From Cristatella mucedo (Eukaryota > Bryozoa > Phylactolaemata > Cristatellidae), in assembly GCA_009760855.2 (NCBI GenBank), contig WPIO01000181.1, forward strand, positions 10,001-74,000: a stretch of 64,000 bases of DNA. Direction: 5' to 3'. The notes under the pieces were generated by a model that was not told the origin of the DNA, searched no databases, and saw only the letters and a list, made by a program, of their open reading frames with translations. The position numbers and the translations under genes are program-made. Of the stretch, positions 12,305 through 23,349 are shown piece by piece; position 1 is the first letter of the stretch; each line of letters starts with the position of its first letter.

Positions 12305-12470
12305 GTCTGCCTGGTGGCCCTGCAGGTGAAAGGTGCCTTTTTCTTCGCGACAGAGAGGTCACGGGTTCGCACCCTTTAGTGAGCCATCCTTTATAGGCAA
12401 CTGCAGTCTGTCGATGGCCGTTAACACTCTGCTGCAGCTGCACAAATGAGGCTGCTAAATCAGCAAACAC
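12305..12470 (+). mobile_element. SINE-B copy, diverged
   Basis: A tRNA-like head with cacgggttcgcaccctttag is followed by gagccatcctttat, gatggccgttaacactctg and gaggctgctaaatcag, matching SINE-B at 37851 and 52526. Confidence 0.6.
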
Positions 12471-12539
12471 TTTATTCTGGACTGAATTCCTCCCTCCAGT
12501 ACCTACCAATCCGAGCCGGAGACGCATTCAATACAAAAA

Positions 12540-13400
12540 AAACAAAGCTGCCACATTGGCGGCGGCAGAGGTGTACCGACATGCATCGCCTCCCTAGTTC
12601 AAGTTCAAGGTAGACTTTCCTGAGTTCCTCTGACGAAAATTCTTCACGTGAGCAGACGTTAACGGCAGCAGTTCAAATACCACAAAGCAAAATCTTGGTG
12701 CTTCATTACAAGCGTAATTTATTTGCCAAAAAGTGATCGCAAACGCGTGCCGACAGCCAAGCCGCGGACGACTGCACTTGTCTCCTGGAGGTGGGGACGA
12801 CGACTCAGCTCTGACTGCACAAAGTCGCCCGGCAAAGAGTCGCCTGGAAGGCATTCGACAGACACGACAGAGAGGCAGCGCTTCTTCAGACGGAGTCGAC
12901 TTGTGGCTTTTGGCGCGATTGCTTCGTTAGAGACGTCAGCCTTTTCTCTCGAAGCACTTCTCGGGCCCTCGCCTCGAATCTGGTAACAAGCAAGCAGCGA
13001 TCCACAGCATCAAAGGATGTGCAGAAAGGGGGCGACGACTTGCATAGCATCGATAGCATTGCTTTACATAACGACGAAGCAAAGCTTAGCTAGCCCACAC
13101 AGCTAGCCCTGTGGAACAGTCAGTCAGCCGTCTCTGGCCAGGCAGCAGGAGCTGAAACGCTTGGCTCGGTGGGCTGCCGGAACCGTCTAAGTGCTCGGAC
13201 TGCACACCACTACTAATGCTCGTGGAAAAACTGACAATAACCCATACAAATCGTATAGTCAAAGCCGTAAAAATCTTTGTCTACCTCGCTTTTGCAAATG
13301 ACTGAGAGCTGGCAACCGAGTGTCGGCTGCCTCGGTTCATTATGCGTCACAGCACATCATGGCAGCGATCAAACTAAGTGTGCTTAAGACTAAGTGGAAA
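12540..13400. other. No gene recognised
   Basis: Open frames up to 87 codons on both strands show no recognisable domain, splice pattern or repeat. Confidence 0.4.
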
Positions 13401-13559
13401 TGCTCTAACTATACAAGTGACTGTCAGCACCAAAGAGCATTTCGGTCGGCTCCCACATTACACACATCACGTGCCCCATCCTCAACAGCACCTTTGAGCA
13501 TTCAAAGTATTTGTGTTGGCTCCATTCATCACATATTCCTATAAAAACGCTGGCCTGTC

Positions 13560-13715
13560 AAGCTCACCTACTTCATAATCAGTCGACGCACCATACCACC
13601 TGTTCTTCTGACTCAAGTTGTCTGGCTATACCTCTAAGCAACCTCACATTGTTTAGAGACCCTGCCTTTGGTTTGCATGCTCCTAAAGTATGCAACTCAC
13701 TACAGACCTGACGTC
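13560..13715 (+). mobile_element. Heavily decayed L-A fragment
   Basis: It encodes LAIPLSNLTLFRDPAF and HAPKVCNSLQT, corresponding to [16 protein letters not shown] and [11 protein letters not shown] of other L-A copies. Confidence 0.5.
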
Positions 13716-14164
13716 ATTACTAATAAGATACCAGTTCCTCACACTATTCGGTGTGAATAGTGCTAAGTGTGCTTATGAAAGCTGACACTGTACTTGTTAT
13801 TAATAATCAACAGGCATGCTTCTTTTTTAATGTATTTTCATCATTCTTGTTTCTCTGTCTCGATCAGTTTCCTCGGGGCTCAGCTTCAGAAGGTCCTCTC
13901 GAGCCAACGTACAGGCTGAGCAGATATATACTGCAGTTGTATTTTCTGTGACAGTTTGCAGAAATTATGGTATTCAGCTGGTATGTCAGCAGCTGTAATC
14001 CTCATTCTGCTTTATATGGCATATTTTGCAATGTGAGAGCATAAACACAATTATCACACACTTGAGGAACTATTGATTTCCACCGCCACCACTATCACAG
14101 CCTTTGTGCACAACCAAGGACTGCTGATTAGAAACCAAACCTAATTATTAAAACCAGGTATAGT

Positions 14165-14245
14165 GGATAATAATAATAATAACACATTTGAAATAAAGTG
14201 CCCTTAGAAAAAACTCAATCTCTTTCTAGGCACTTTATATTTACA
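14165..14245 (-). mobile_element. L-A 3' tail
   Basis: Reversed tail: (TAA)n, agtgcccttagaaaa, tctctttctaggcactttat. It lies just downstream of the last recognised MRPL58 exon. Confidence 0.65.
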
Positions 14246-14354
14246 TTCTGAGGCACCAGCGGATGCCGACATTATGGTGCATCGGATCTGCTGCTACGAC
14301 CTCCTGGGCGCTACAAGTCCAGGTTTGCTAGCGTCAGCACCATTGATTTTGAGC

Positions 14355-14528
14355 CTACCGATGCCTCATAGCCTCCAAATCGTCGGGAGATGGGGGCTTC
14401 GGGCGAACAGATGCCTCTCGAATCATATCACGTATTCTCTCCATGCAGTCGGCTTGATTCAAGATCTGCTTTCGAGTCTTGTCCGACGAAACGATTAGAT
14501 ATCCATCTTTTGCAATTTTTAGCTTCTG
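14355..14528 (-). CDS. MRPL58: MRPL58 exon 4 (last recognised)
   Basis: The acceptor is tgacttgcag and the exon starts in phase 0. It encodes [31 protein letters not shown] and [13 protein letters not shown], followed at once by TAG. The same bases could form a donor (CG then GTAGGC, last exonic base 14359) leading to a further exon for the basic tail. I searched downstream by eye and found no convincing tail exon. Confidence 0.85.
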   Translation of the reverse strand, partial: QKLKIAKDGYLIVSSDKTRKQILNQADCMERIRDMIREASVRPKPPSPDDLEAMRHR

Positions 14529-15697
14529 CTGCAAGTCACAAAACAAAAACAAATGGCAGACTAATGCAATGCTTCTAAAAAAGAAGGCTATTCGTGCTGC
14601 AAAAAAGCATATAACAATAACACACCCATTAGTGCTATGCATACATATGAATACACGGCGTCTGCAACTCATCCAGGACACAAAGAGTGGGACTGGGCTT
14701 TAAGCTCGAGAGCTTTCTAAAGCCCACCCGAAGCCAGAGCGGTTTCCTATTAAGGACCTGCTCCGAAGCCAGCGAGAGGAGAACAGCAGACCCACTTGCA
14801 GCAGCTGCTACTGAGCCAGCGTGGTGGCAGTGCGGACCGGTTCTGTGGTTGCTTAACAACCGGCTTCCGCTTGAGCCGTCTTGATCGATTTGCGCGATTG
14901 CCCGCACAAATTTTAAACTTCTGATGTAACACGATATTTAAGTGAAGCAATAGAACGGCTAACCTTCTCGAGATAACACAAGGGCACGAAGAAGCTGCAA
15001 GTGGTGCTTCAGCTCCGCTAGGTAGGAGGGAACCAAAAGCCACGGCAGGCATTTCGGGTCCAAATAAGAGGTTTCCTCTATGTGAGCCAATGGAGGCCGT
15101 TGCAGCTACTGTGGCAAAGGAGACACTTGGCTGATGGCATGGGTCAGCAGTAATGTATTAAGAATGCAACATGGTTTTTTTTATCGAGATTCAAACAAAA
15201 ACAACGAAAACAGCGAAATGTCAGAAAATCTTCAATCGAGGTTCAAGAGGCAGCACTCCACTGAAACTGCTCTCATCGTTTTACCAATGACGTCCTATGC
15301 AGCAACGATGACGGGAATGTCACTGACATAGTGCTGCTAGATCTATCAGCTGCCTCGGACACCATTGATGACGATATCCTACTTGAACAATTGAGAACAA
15401 CGATCGATCTGGTGTGGTTTAAATCCTACTTGACAGATCGTGTTCAATCCGTGATGTGTAGGAGTCAGGTCTCACCTACAAGGCCGGTCACCTCAAGGGT
15501 CCGTTTTAGGTCCCATACTGTCCTCTATTATTACTCAACCTCTGGGGAAAGTGATTAAGGCCCATGGAATAGAATATCACTTTAATGCTGACGATACTCA
15601 GCGGTATTTGTCATTCAAACCGGAATCTGCTGCAGTAACTGATAAACTGAATGCTTGCCTTGCCGACCCATTCGATCCAGTATGTCGGAAAATTCCT

Positions 15698-15729
<32 letters not shown>

Positions 15730-18700
15730 ACTTGATAAAGCACCCTCAAAGAACTTAATCTCTCTCTAGGCGCTTTACATTTGCTGCAAAGGGAAATGCA
15801 ATTGAATGGTGAGTAAAATAATGCTTGATAAACAAACAAAATGAATAATATGGTTAGAGGTGACATGCACAGGGTCAGCATGCAAATGTGGTTAGTGGCA
15901 GCATGCACAGTCTCAGCACGCATAAGCACATCAAGGACGAATCACAGGGACCCACTAAATGCTGTCCTAAATAGGTGTTTTTAAATTCTTTTTAAATGTG
16001 GTCAGGTCAGGGGATGTTCTGACGCAGGTCGGGAGGGAGTTCCACGCTTTGGGAGCATACGAACTAAATGCACGGTCTCCAAAAGATTTGAGGTTTGTAC
16101 GAGGTATTTGTAGACTGTTGGATTCCGAAAAGTGGGTGGTACGATGCTTGGCCTGATGGGGGAGTAGATCTGAGAGATAGGCTCGAGCCAAAGAGTGAAG
16201 TGACCAAAAAGTGAGCGACACAACCTTGAAGTCAATTCGTTGCTTGACTGGTAGCCAGTGCAGGTCGGCAAGAAGTGGAGTAATGTGGCAACTGCGACGC
16301 TCACGACAGACAAGCCTAGCTGCAGAGTTTTGCACCAGCTGCAATCGCCTGATCGCACATGCCGGTAGGCCAGCGAGTAGTGAGTTGCAGAAGCCGAGAC
16401 AGGATGTCACGAATGCATGGACCAAATTGGACTTGGTATCCTTATCTAAAAAAAAGCCCGAATTTTAGCAATGCTATGAAGCTGAAAATAGGCAGATTTG
16501 ACTGTGGAGCTGATAAGGTCGTCTAACGAGAGGTGGCTTTGGAATATGACACCAAGATTTCGAGCTATCTCAACTGGAGATATGCTGGCAGAGCCAATTT
16601 TGAGAGTCAGCCTTTCAAAATGACGATAAAACCGAACTGCTGCTCATAGGACACCCTAAGCGCTTGGCACGATTAGAAGGCTTCGCCCTTCTAATAGGTG
16701 ATGCTGTTGTGCTACCATCACCACGTGCTCGAAATTTAGGTGCTGCTTCCGGCAGCTAAATTTAAAGTTTTTCTAATTTTAAATTTAAAAATTTTAAATT
16801 TTGAATTTTAAAAATTGTAAAAACTTAATTCAGAAGATTGCTTCTACAGCAAGCCATCACGTCTATTCCCTATCAAAGATTAGGAGCTGTCTTACACAGC
16901 GGCTTGCAAAAAGTTTAAGTAGCTCCTCAGTTATGTCTTAGCTAGATTAGTGCAATACCCTATTGGCTGGGCTGCCAAAAAAAGCAGCTAGGCCACTGCA
17001 TATGGCAATGAATATGGCTGCAAGACTAGTTTTCAAATCCCAGAGGTTTGACCACGTGTCTCCTTTGCTAAACCAGCTAGGATGGCTGCCGGTTGATAAA
17101 TGGATAGAGAGCAAAGTTCTTGCAACGGCTTGGCTCCTCCATACCTAGCTGAACTGCTGCACCAGTTTCAGCCTCCTCGTGCCCTCAGGTCCTGTATGTA
17201 CAATAAATTGGCTGTTCCGTTCCTCTGCTTAAAGACCGTTGGCGACACAAACCTTAGCTCTGCAGGTCCTAGACTGTGGAACTTCCACGATTCTTGCGCA
17301 ACAATAACTACTCTCCTGCTGCCCACTATGGCGCACCCTTTCCAGCGGTCCCGAGCTGCTACTTCCATGCCACTCACTACCTCAACTGCTCTCCTGACTC
17401 TAAATAAATTCTGCTATGCTTCCCACTTCCTCATTGTTTCGTGAAATGAAGTCTGTCGGCTACCGAATACGTGACGAAAGCCACTTAGGCTGTGAGTGCG
17501 CTATTCAAAACTCTCCGGCGTAACACCCACAGTCTTTGCGGCTCTGTAGAGTTACAAACAGAGATATAAAAATACATTACCCCAATTGCTACCGAGGCTG
17601 CGCGTGAGTCAGACTGAACGAACTTGCACGTGGGAGGGGATCACAGAACTGAGCTGTGCCGGAGGGAGAGACTGTGATAGAGAAGAGATGCAGCAGAGAG
17701 ACAAAGAGAGACAGATAGAGAGGAGAGAGAGAGAGACAGATGGTGAGACAGAAGAGAAAGCAAGATTGAGATCGACAGATAAAACCCAGACTGAGAGACA
17801 AGTTATAGCTCACTGAAAGAGAAGAGACACGCATATGGTAGTCGAACCTGGAAGCAATGCTCTGGATAGCTACTGTCACACCTTTCATCCGTGCTCGTGA
17901 GGGAAGGCTTGATTACCGAGCGTAATGCCCCTCACCTCTTCCCGTGACCTGGAACCACATTGAGTCTGAGCTGCAGCCATGCATAGGAGCTTGCAGCTAC
18001 TGCTTAGGGCAGGCTCCTTAGTATAAACCTTCATCTGATACACCAGCCACTCTCGCATAGCGGCAGCAAGACCCCTTAAAGCAGAGTCACCCACTTGCAG
18101 TGGCCAACGAGGAACTGCAGGCACGTGCCTGCCACCTCCTGGCAACAAGCGCCCGTAAAGTAGCACGGTACGATTAACGACACTTTATAGGCAGGTAAAG
18201 CTGCTCGATCAGCTAAACGAAGAGTTGAGCCACTGGCTGCCTCATTGAGAGTCGGGGGGGGGGGGGCTTCGAAAGCTCCATCAAACGCTCAAATGCTGCA
18301 AGTAATGACCTGCAAGTAATAGTGGCAGCCAAGCGAAATTGGCCGAAATGCAGTCAACGAGCTTCGCCACAAAACGCCTACCTTAGCTTTCAGCTGTGGC
18401 TTGATCCATTCAGGAATCCAGGCAGCACTGTCAACGTGAAACCTCACTTCGACCTTGGTATTAACTGCAACGATCGGAGCGATCACGAGGATTACCGCTA
18501 GCAGCTACGCAAGTGTGCAGCATGTGGTATCACCACTGTCAGGAGCAGGGCTAACTAGCCGTCCTCTCTAGCATCATAGGTCAGCTTGCTCGGCCTCACA
18601 TTCCGTTCATTCAACAGCGCTAAGCGCAGGCAGCAAAACGAGTACGTGCGATCACGAAGCTGAGAGCAAAACTTGGGGCACGACCTGTGAGTGTCGCTCG

Positions 18701-21700
18701 CTTGCTCCATACACGACCTCGTACGCAAGTGCTTAGCAAGCTTAAGAGACAAGGCATCCCAACTGGTGCATGCACACGATAAGGATAAGCTGGTCTAAAG
18801 ACAAGAAGCTGAGCCTCACGCTGGCCCCCTCCATCGATAGACAGGTACGGCACGCCGCCATCTGGCTGAAGGCAAGCGACCAGCTGACAGTGAAGTGGCA
18901 GCAGACAGACAGGGCAGCCAGCCAGGCTCACTGCGGCAACTGAAGTGCTTATCGTCGGGGGGGGGGGGGGGGGGCGAGGCGTAGGCTAGCTGGCACTTGC
19001 GGGAACAGCCGGTTTCCTTAGCTGCCTTCGCATGTGTCAGAGAAGACTGCAGACAGAGTCACCGATCCAGGCTCTGACCCTGACTTCTGATCTGACCATG
19101 ACCTCTGCTCTGACCCTGGCCCTTCAACGGGGACAGGCTGCAGTGGCTAGACGACCATAAGGCACATCGGTGCTGCATACTTTGAAGTCAATTTTATCTT
19201 ACTCAACGAGGGTCCTCACTGACATGATTGATAAGTAATGAACACCGAGCCTTCGCTTGAGGAGGGCACCGCCCTTGAGTATTCTCGCACGGCAGCTTTT
19301 CATGCACCAGGAGAAAGCATCAGACGACCAAACGTGCCACGCCGCCGCCGCCAGGAGCTGAAAACTCGTGCGAATAACTTACGAGTCGACCGCGTGACAG
19401 GCCGCCCTGCGGGCCAGCGCAGCCCTCGAACCAGTGAGCGGAGCTAGGATTTTCGTCAGGGGGCTCAAGGCAAGCAAAAAATGCTGGGGGCAAAAGACCG
19501 ACTAGACTTTCCCGCATCAGGAGGAGGAAGCTAGACCAGCAGTTGATGAAAATTTATACCGAATAGCTCATGCCGTTTATTTGATGATAATAATAATAAT
19601 AATAATGCACTTGATAAAGCACCCTCAGAGAACTCAATCTCCTTCACATTTGCTGTATTTGACACGAACTCTCAATCTCCTTCACATTTGCTGTATTTGA
19701 CACGAACTCTCCATCTCTTTCACATTTGCTGTATTTGACACGAACTCGGCGACTGCTCATCGAGGGATATTAAGGCACAATTTCTTCATCAGAAAAGGTG
19801 AGGACAGGGCGTAGAGAGGGGAGCAGCCCATGCCGCTGCCACACCCCTTCACTCAGCGATTGCCTAGAACCGACGGAGGTGCCTGAGAAAGTCACACGAG
19901 CAGCCACATCTGGCCTCTAGCGGCTGCCGAGGACCGGTTGTCAGCATGTGCAACTAGCACTGTGCCCGTGCACACTTGACCGAAGCTACTACTCACCTTT
20001 GTTGACGTGCTGCCCTCCTGGTCCGCTACTCCGGCTGTAACTGATGTCGAGTTTTTCTGGATAAAACGGAGAGCGAAAAATTCCCAAGTGGCAAACAAAA
20101 ATGGCCAAAGCCACCAAAGTGGATGAAGGTGACTCATAGCCGATCGGGAATGAGGAAAGACCAGCTCATAAGTTTGCCAGCTGCCATGCCTACCATCGGT
20201 AGGCATAGTTATGACAAACCGCTGGGCAAAACAGCCAGACCATACAAGGTGCCCCCCTCCCGCATCAATATGGTGGGTCAACCTGAGCCTGCTTAACGAC
20301 ACCAGATCCTATTGCCGACTACCAATAAGGTTATATATGGCATGTTAGCTGCAGGACTAGTGACAGCTGGTTGCAGGACACGTGGCAGCTGGTTGCTAGA
20401 CATCTAAGGTCGGCACACGGGGCGACTGTGCGATCGGCAATCAGCTGCATTCGAACAGTCAGTCCTTGGATACTTAGCCTTCGGCTGTGCCGACCAGCCG
20501 AAAATAAACCCTTCCAATAACAGGCCCACCAGGTCAGTTTCAGGGCGTCCTCCTGCTACCCTTGCAGCCAAGGAGGCTGCCATGAAAATAAGGCTGGTTC
20601 TAAAAGCAGGAGTTCACCGACATCTGATTCAGGTGGCACCTGCAGTTCACTGCTCTTTATCCCCTTACCTCCTCCCCCACCCCGTCAGAGGGCCAGCTGG
20701 GCACCCTGGATAAGAAAGCACCACCAGGCTTCACGGAATTTACAAAGAGCTAAGCTTGGCTGTAAAGAGACCGTCCAGACACTGCAGCTGGTGCAGCGCC
20801 AGACGTAGCGATTGAAGCAGTAGGCTCGGGGTGCTCGGAGGAGAAAGCGAAAAAACTCCAGAATGAGTTGAGAGAATCTGCGACTGCCAGCCCACAGTGA
20901 GCCGGAGACATCCTCAGAGATGGATTCTGCAGGAAGCCGACTAGGCACGTGGTCTAGGCTTAGGCTAGCCGGCCTAACCTAGGAGCTATGCAGCACGCGA
21001 GCAAGCTGCTGGTATGCACGATTGCCTTAATTACAATAATAATACATTTGCATAGCGACTAAAAACTCTATCTAGGAACACAGATCCTGCAATGGCATGT
21101 AAACTAGTTAGTGATGTAATGCGTCAGTGCATAGCAAGGCTACCAGCCACAGGCAGCTAGCACTATCCTTTAGCTAGGCAAATAGCTAGAGCAGAGCTTC
21201 AGGCCAGTGCCTTACCCCGGTCCCCCAACCCCCCTCCTCCGTAAATTAGCCCTGCAGAAGGGCCGTTAGGGTATGGTCCTGAAGATAACCTGGTGGAGAA
21301 ACATGCTAGAATACAAAGAGGCCAGAGCGAGCAATGTTCCACAGCAAATAGAGAAAGCCCCACGATCATCCGAGAGGGATGGCAAAGCAATAAAGAAAAA
21401 TCCCCCCACGACACGGAGATGTCGGCAAGTCGGACTCGCTCGTGCAGCTAACCGGTATGGGATGCTAGCAGCTCATCGGATATTGGAATAGCAGAATGCC
21501 CACTCAGCGATCAGCTGACGGAGCGATCGGTGTAAAAAGGCCGAAAGCCACCAAAAAGAGTCACCCAGCTAAAGCCACTGCAGGCAATGCAGGCACAGAA
21601 AATGTGCATGTGATCATCGTGTGGTCACCGCAAAAAGGCCAGCAGATGCAAAGTAAAAGCAAACAAATGGCAATACAATAACGAATTCGGTTTGCGGAGC

Positions 21701-22809
21701 TCGCGAAATACACACCGATGGGAATGAAGCCCGAAAAGGGTGGCTTCTCTTTATCAGCATTTTCAACACTGGTGTTGGCACCCTACAAGAACATGTCATG
21801 AGCAGCAAATCACAAGCAAATCGCAAGCAAGCAAAAAACGCTGAGCACGTCACAATACGGTTGCCTTCATAGTAACTCACATATGCAAGGCAACGACGTT
21901 TCCCTTGCGAAGCCTACACAGCTGGATACGCACCTTTGCACGTCATAAGCGAACATATCACAAGCTGCAGCAGCCCAAACTCAAGCAGGCACTCGAGCGC
22001 CAATCAATGGTAAATTGAATCGCCGAATCATCTAGGCTCCCAAAAAAATTCGTTGAAGCGGGTTTTTTAGTTCCCTGGTAAACACGAACGTATAAATAAG
22101 GCCCCATGGGGGAGCTTCATTTATCACTAACAAGCGAAATTGGGATAGATGACAGCTCGCAAGCTATTACTTAGAGTGGCCGCGGAATGAGCGAGTGGTA
22201 ATTCAACGTGACATCGGCGATGACACCACAACGCGTCACTCATATATGCGAATAGCCTGAGATACGGTAGCACACAATTAGTGTCGAGAGCAAGCGAAAC
22301 GGACGAACCGAAAAACCGGCTTCCTGACTGGAATCACTACACGCCGATGGTGGAAAGGATGCATTTAGGTCATTTTCATAGCGCCTTAAGAGAACTAAAT
22401 TTCCATGCGTGGCTTTACATACGCCGCAGGGCTCGAGCTCACGATTTTTGTCTTTAAAGGTGAACACCTTACCCTCTGGGCCTAGCCTAGCATTCGGAAC
22501 AAACATGTCGAGGACAAAAAACGCTCGGAAACTGCGATTCAAGCATCTGATACGATCAATAAGGTGCACGTTGCACCGCGAGGAATGCAAAATACACGCG
22601 CAGGCACAGCCGCAGGCGCAAGCGGACGGCAGCGACCCGGCCTGCTCATAACGCACGGAGACTTCTGTACGAATAGCACCGCTTAGTATTTCTCCCCAGC
22701 TCCGTGAGTAGAGACTTTCAATACTGTATTGGCTTTTGTATCCGGCTCGGTGGTGGCAAAAGAGTGGGCAGTTGCTGTCTCGAAGCAGCGCTAAAGAACG
22801 CCGCCACAT
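14355..22809 (-). CDS. MRPL58: Mitochondrial peptidyl-tRNA hydrolase ICT1 / ribosomal protein mL62
   Basis: Coding exons on the minus strand are complement(join(14355..14528, 18382..18464, 19997..20056, 22680..22809)), 148 codons plus stop, in phase throughout. In this family the protein sits in the mitochondrial large subunit and hydrolyses peptidyl-tRNA on stalled ribosomes. Exon 1 gives a basic N-terminus [11 protein letters not shown], consistent with mitochondrial import, then [12 protein letters not shown]. Exon 2 holds the catalytic motif [11 protein letters not shown]. Exon 3 holds [12 protein letters not shown], and exon 4 [15 protein letters not shown]. From Trp of exon 3 to ADC of exon 4 the length equals human ICT1 as I recall it. 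The upstream ATG at 22959 is in frame, but the start at 22809 fits better. The exon 4 frame stops right after EAMRHR, so the basic C-terminal tail is either lost or on an unfound exon. L-B and L-A copies lie in the last intron. Confidence 0.85.
15225..17590 (+). mobile_element. L-B retrotransposon copy, split by a nested L-A
   Basis: The left part (15225-15699) holds RT pieces [32 protein letters not shown] and [16 protein letters not shown] (YADD changed to NADD). The right part (16616-17590) resumes at [11 protein letters not shown] in the L-B frame order and ends with AGPRLWN and the L-B 3' UTR. It has several stops and frameshifts and lies inside MRPL58 intron 3 on the opposite strand. 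Confidence 0.8.
15700..16615 (-). mobile_element. L-A retrotransposon nested in L-B
   Basis: It carries [54 protein letters not shown] and [19 protein letters not shown] on the minus strand, with the 3' UTR and a (TTA)n end at 15700. It is among the best preserved L-A open frames here (152 codons). Confidence 0.85.
17640..17820. repeat. Purine-rich (GA)n-like tract
   Basis: Imperfect GAGA/GACA repeats within MRPL58 intron 3. The RERE-type open frame over it is compositional. Confidence 0.7.
18382..18464 (-). CDS. MRPL58: MRPL58 exon 3
   Basis: The acceptor is gatcgttgcag and the donor GTAGGC. It has two bases plus 27 codons. It encodes [19 protein letters not shown], the beta strand and helix following the GGQ loop. 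Confidence 0.9.
18465..19560. other. MRPL58 intron 2 and flanks: no gene seen
   Basis: Single-copy-looking DNA with a run of 18 G at 18957-18974; a run of 12 G lies just outside at 18256. Open frames up to 103 codons have no recognised content. Confidence 0.4.
19585..19745 (-). mobile_element. L-A 3' tail with local triplication
   Basis: The reversed L-A end (TAA repeat, cttgataaagcaccctcag) runs into three tandem copies of a unit of roughly 40 bp containing ttcacatttgctgtatttga. Confidence 0.7.
19997..20056 (-). CDS. MRPL58: MRPL58 exon 2, GGQ catalytic motif
   Basis: This 60-base exon has acceptor ttttatccag and donor GTGAGT. It encodes [19 protein letters not shown], the release-factor-like GGQ loop. 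The family usually has GGQNVNK, so His replaces Asn after GGQ. Confidence 0.9.
20057..22360. other. MRPL58 intron 1: no gene seen
   Basis: It holds a decayed L-A tail near 21035-21090 (minus) and otherwise no repeat or coding signal that I recognise. Confidence 0.4.
22367..22490 (-). mobile_element. SINE-A copy
   Basis: Reversed tail gcgccttaagagaactaaat, then cgccgcagggctcgagctca (B box) and aacaccttaccctctgggc (A-box side). It lies in MRPL58 intron 1. Confidence 0.7.
22680..22809 (-). CDS. MRPL58: MRPL58 exon 1 with mitochondrial presequence
   Basis: There are 43 codons plus one base from ATG at 22809. The Arg-rich, acid-free first nine residues look like a targeting peptide. The donor GTGCTA is weak, so the exon end is less certain than the others; it is favoured because it restores the frame (G plus AA gives Glu) into exon 2. 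Confidence 0.7.
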
Positions 22810-23032
22810 GCTGAGGTAGGGTTGCCTGAGCTCCCTAAAGGTCAATCTACGGAGATTAATGGATTCACTCAACACTCTGGAAATTACGCTGAAATGCGTT
22901 ATAAATGATGAATCTTTTAATTTTTTATGCATGATTGAAGCACTAGTGAGGGCATGCACCGCAAGAAATCTACATCTACAATGATTATTAGTATATAGTA
23001 TATTTTATGTGTTAAGGATGAATTCATCATGA

Positions 23033-23112
23033 GGTAGCGTGGCCGAGTGGTCTAAGGCGCTGGTTTTAGGCACCAGTCCGCAAGGGCGTGGGTTCGAATC
23101 CCACCGCTATCA
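23033..23112 (+). tRNA. tRNA-Leu (anticodon TAG)
   Basis: The acceptor stem GGTAGCG pairs with CGCTATC (one G-U pair). The D arm lies within GGCCGAGTGGTCTAAGGCG. The anticodon stem CTGGT/ACCAG closes loop TTTAGGC with anticodon TAG. There is a long variable arm, as in leucine tRNAs, and the T arm GTGGGTTCGAATCCCAC is perfect. The pol III B box GGTTCGAATCC is intact, and a run of six T follows at 23115-23120. No intron is present. It lies 223 bp upstream of the MRPL58 start, divergently oriented, and looks functional, unlike the degenerate tRNA-like SINE heads nearby. Confidence 0.93.
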
Positions 23113-23269
23113 AATTTTTTCATCAGTCTTGCAGTAATCTTAAGCCGAAAGCTCGGAATGCTGACGCCCACCAGGTATCGGGAGCAAGCATTGTAAGTAA
23201 AATATATAACATACTGAACAAAATTCTAGGCGGTACTTACTGGAAGTATCAGTACTAATGTATCTAATT

Positions 23270-23347
23270 GCACAGCGCCTAGAAAGATTGCGATTGAGAG
23301 ATTGAATTCTCTTTGTTCGCTTTATCAAACGTGCTATCATTATTATT
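23270..23347 (+). mobile_element. L-A-type 3' tail
   Basis: It reads gcgcctagaaagatt, gagattgaattctct and cgctttatcaaacgtgct with an ATT end, just downstream of the tRNA-Leu gene. Confidence 0.6.
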
Positions 23348-23349
23348 AC

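Noticed and set aside
13827-13897. Minus-strand frame EDLLKLSPEETDRDRETR as an MRPL58 terminal exon
   Set aside because: No residue pattern of the ICT1 tail and no acceptor in the needed phase.
19620-19745. Regular repeats as a CRISPR-like array
   Set aside because: They are direct tandem copies with no unique spacers, in a eukaryotic retrotransposon tail. No CRISPR signal exists in the window.
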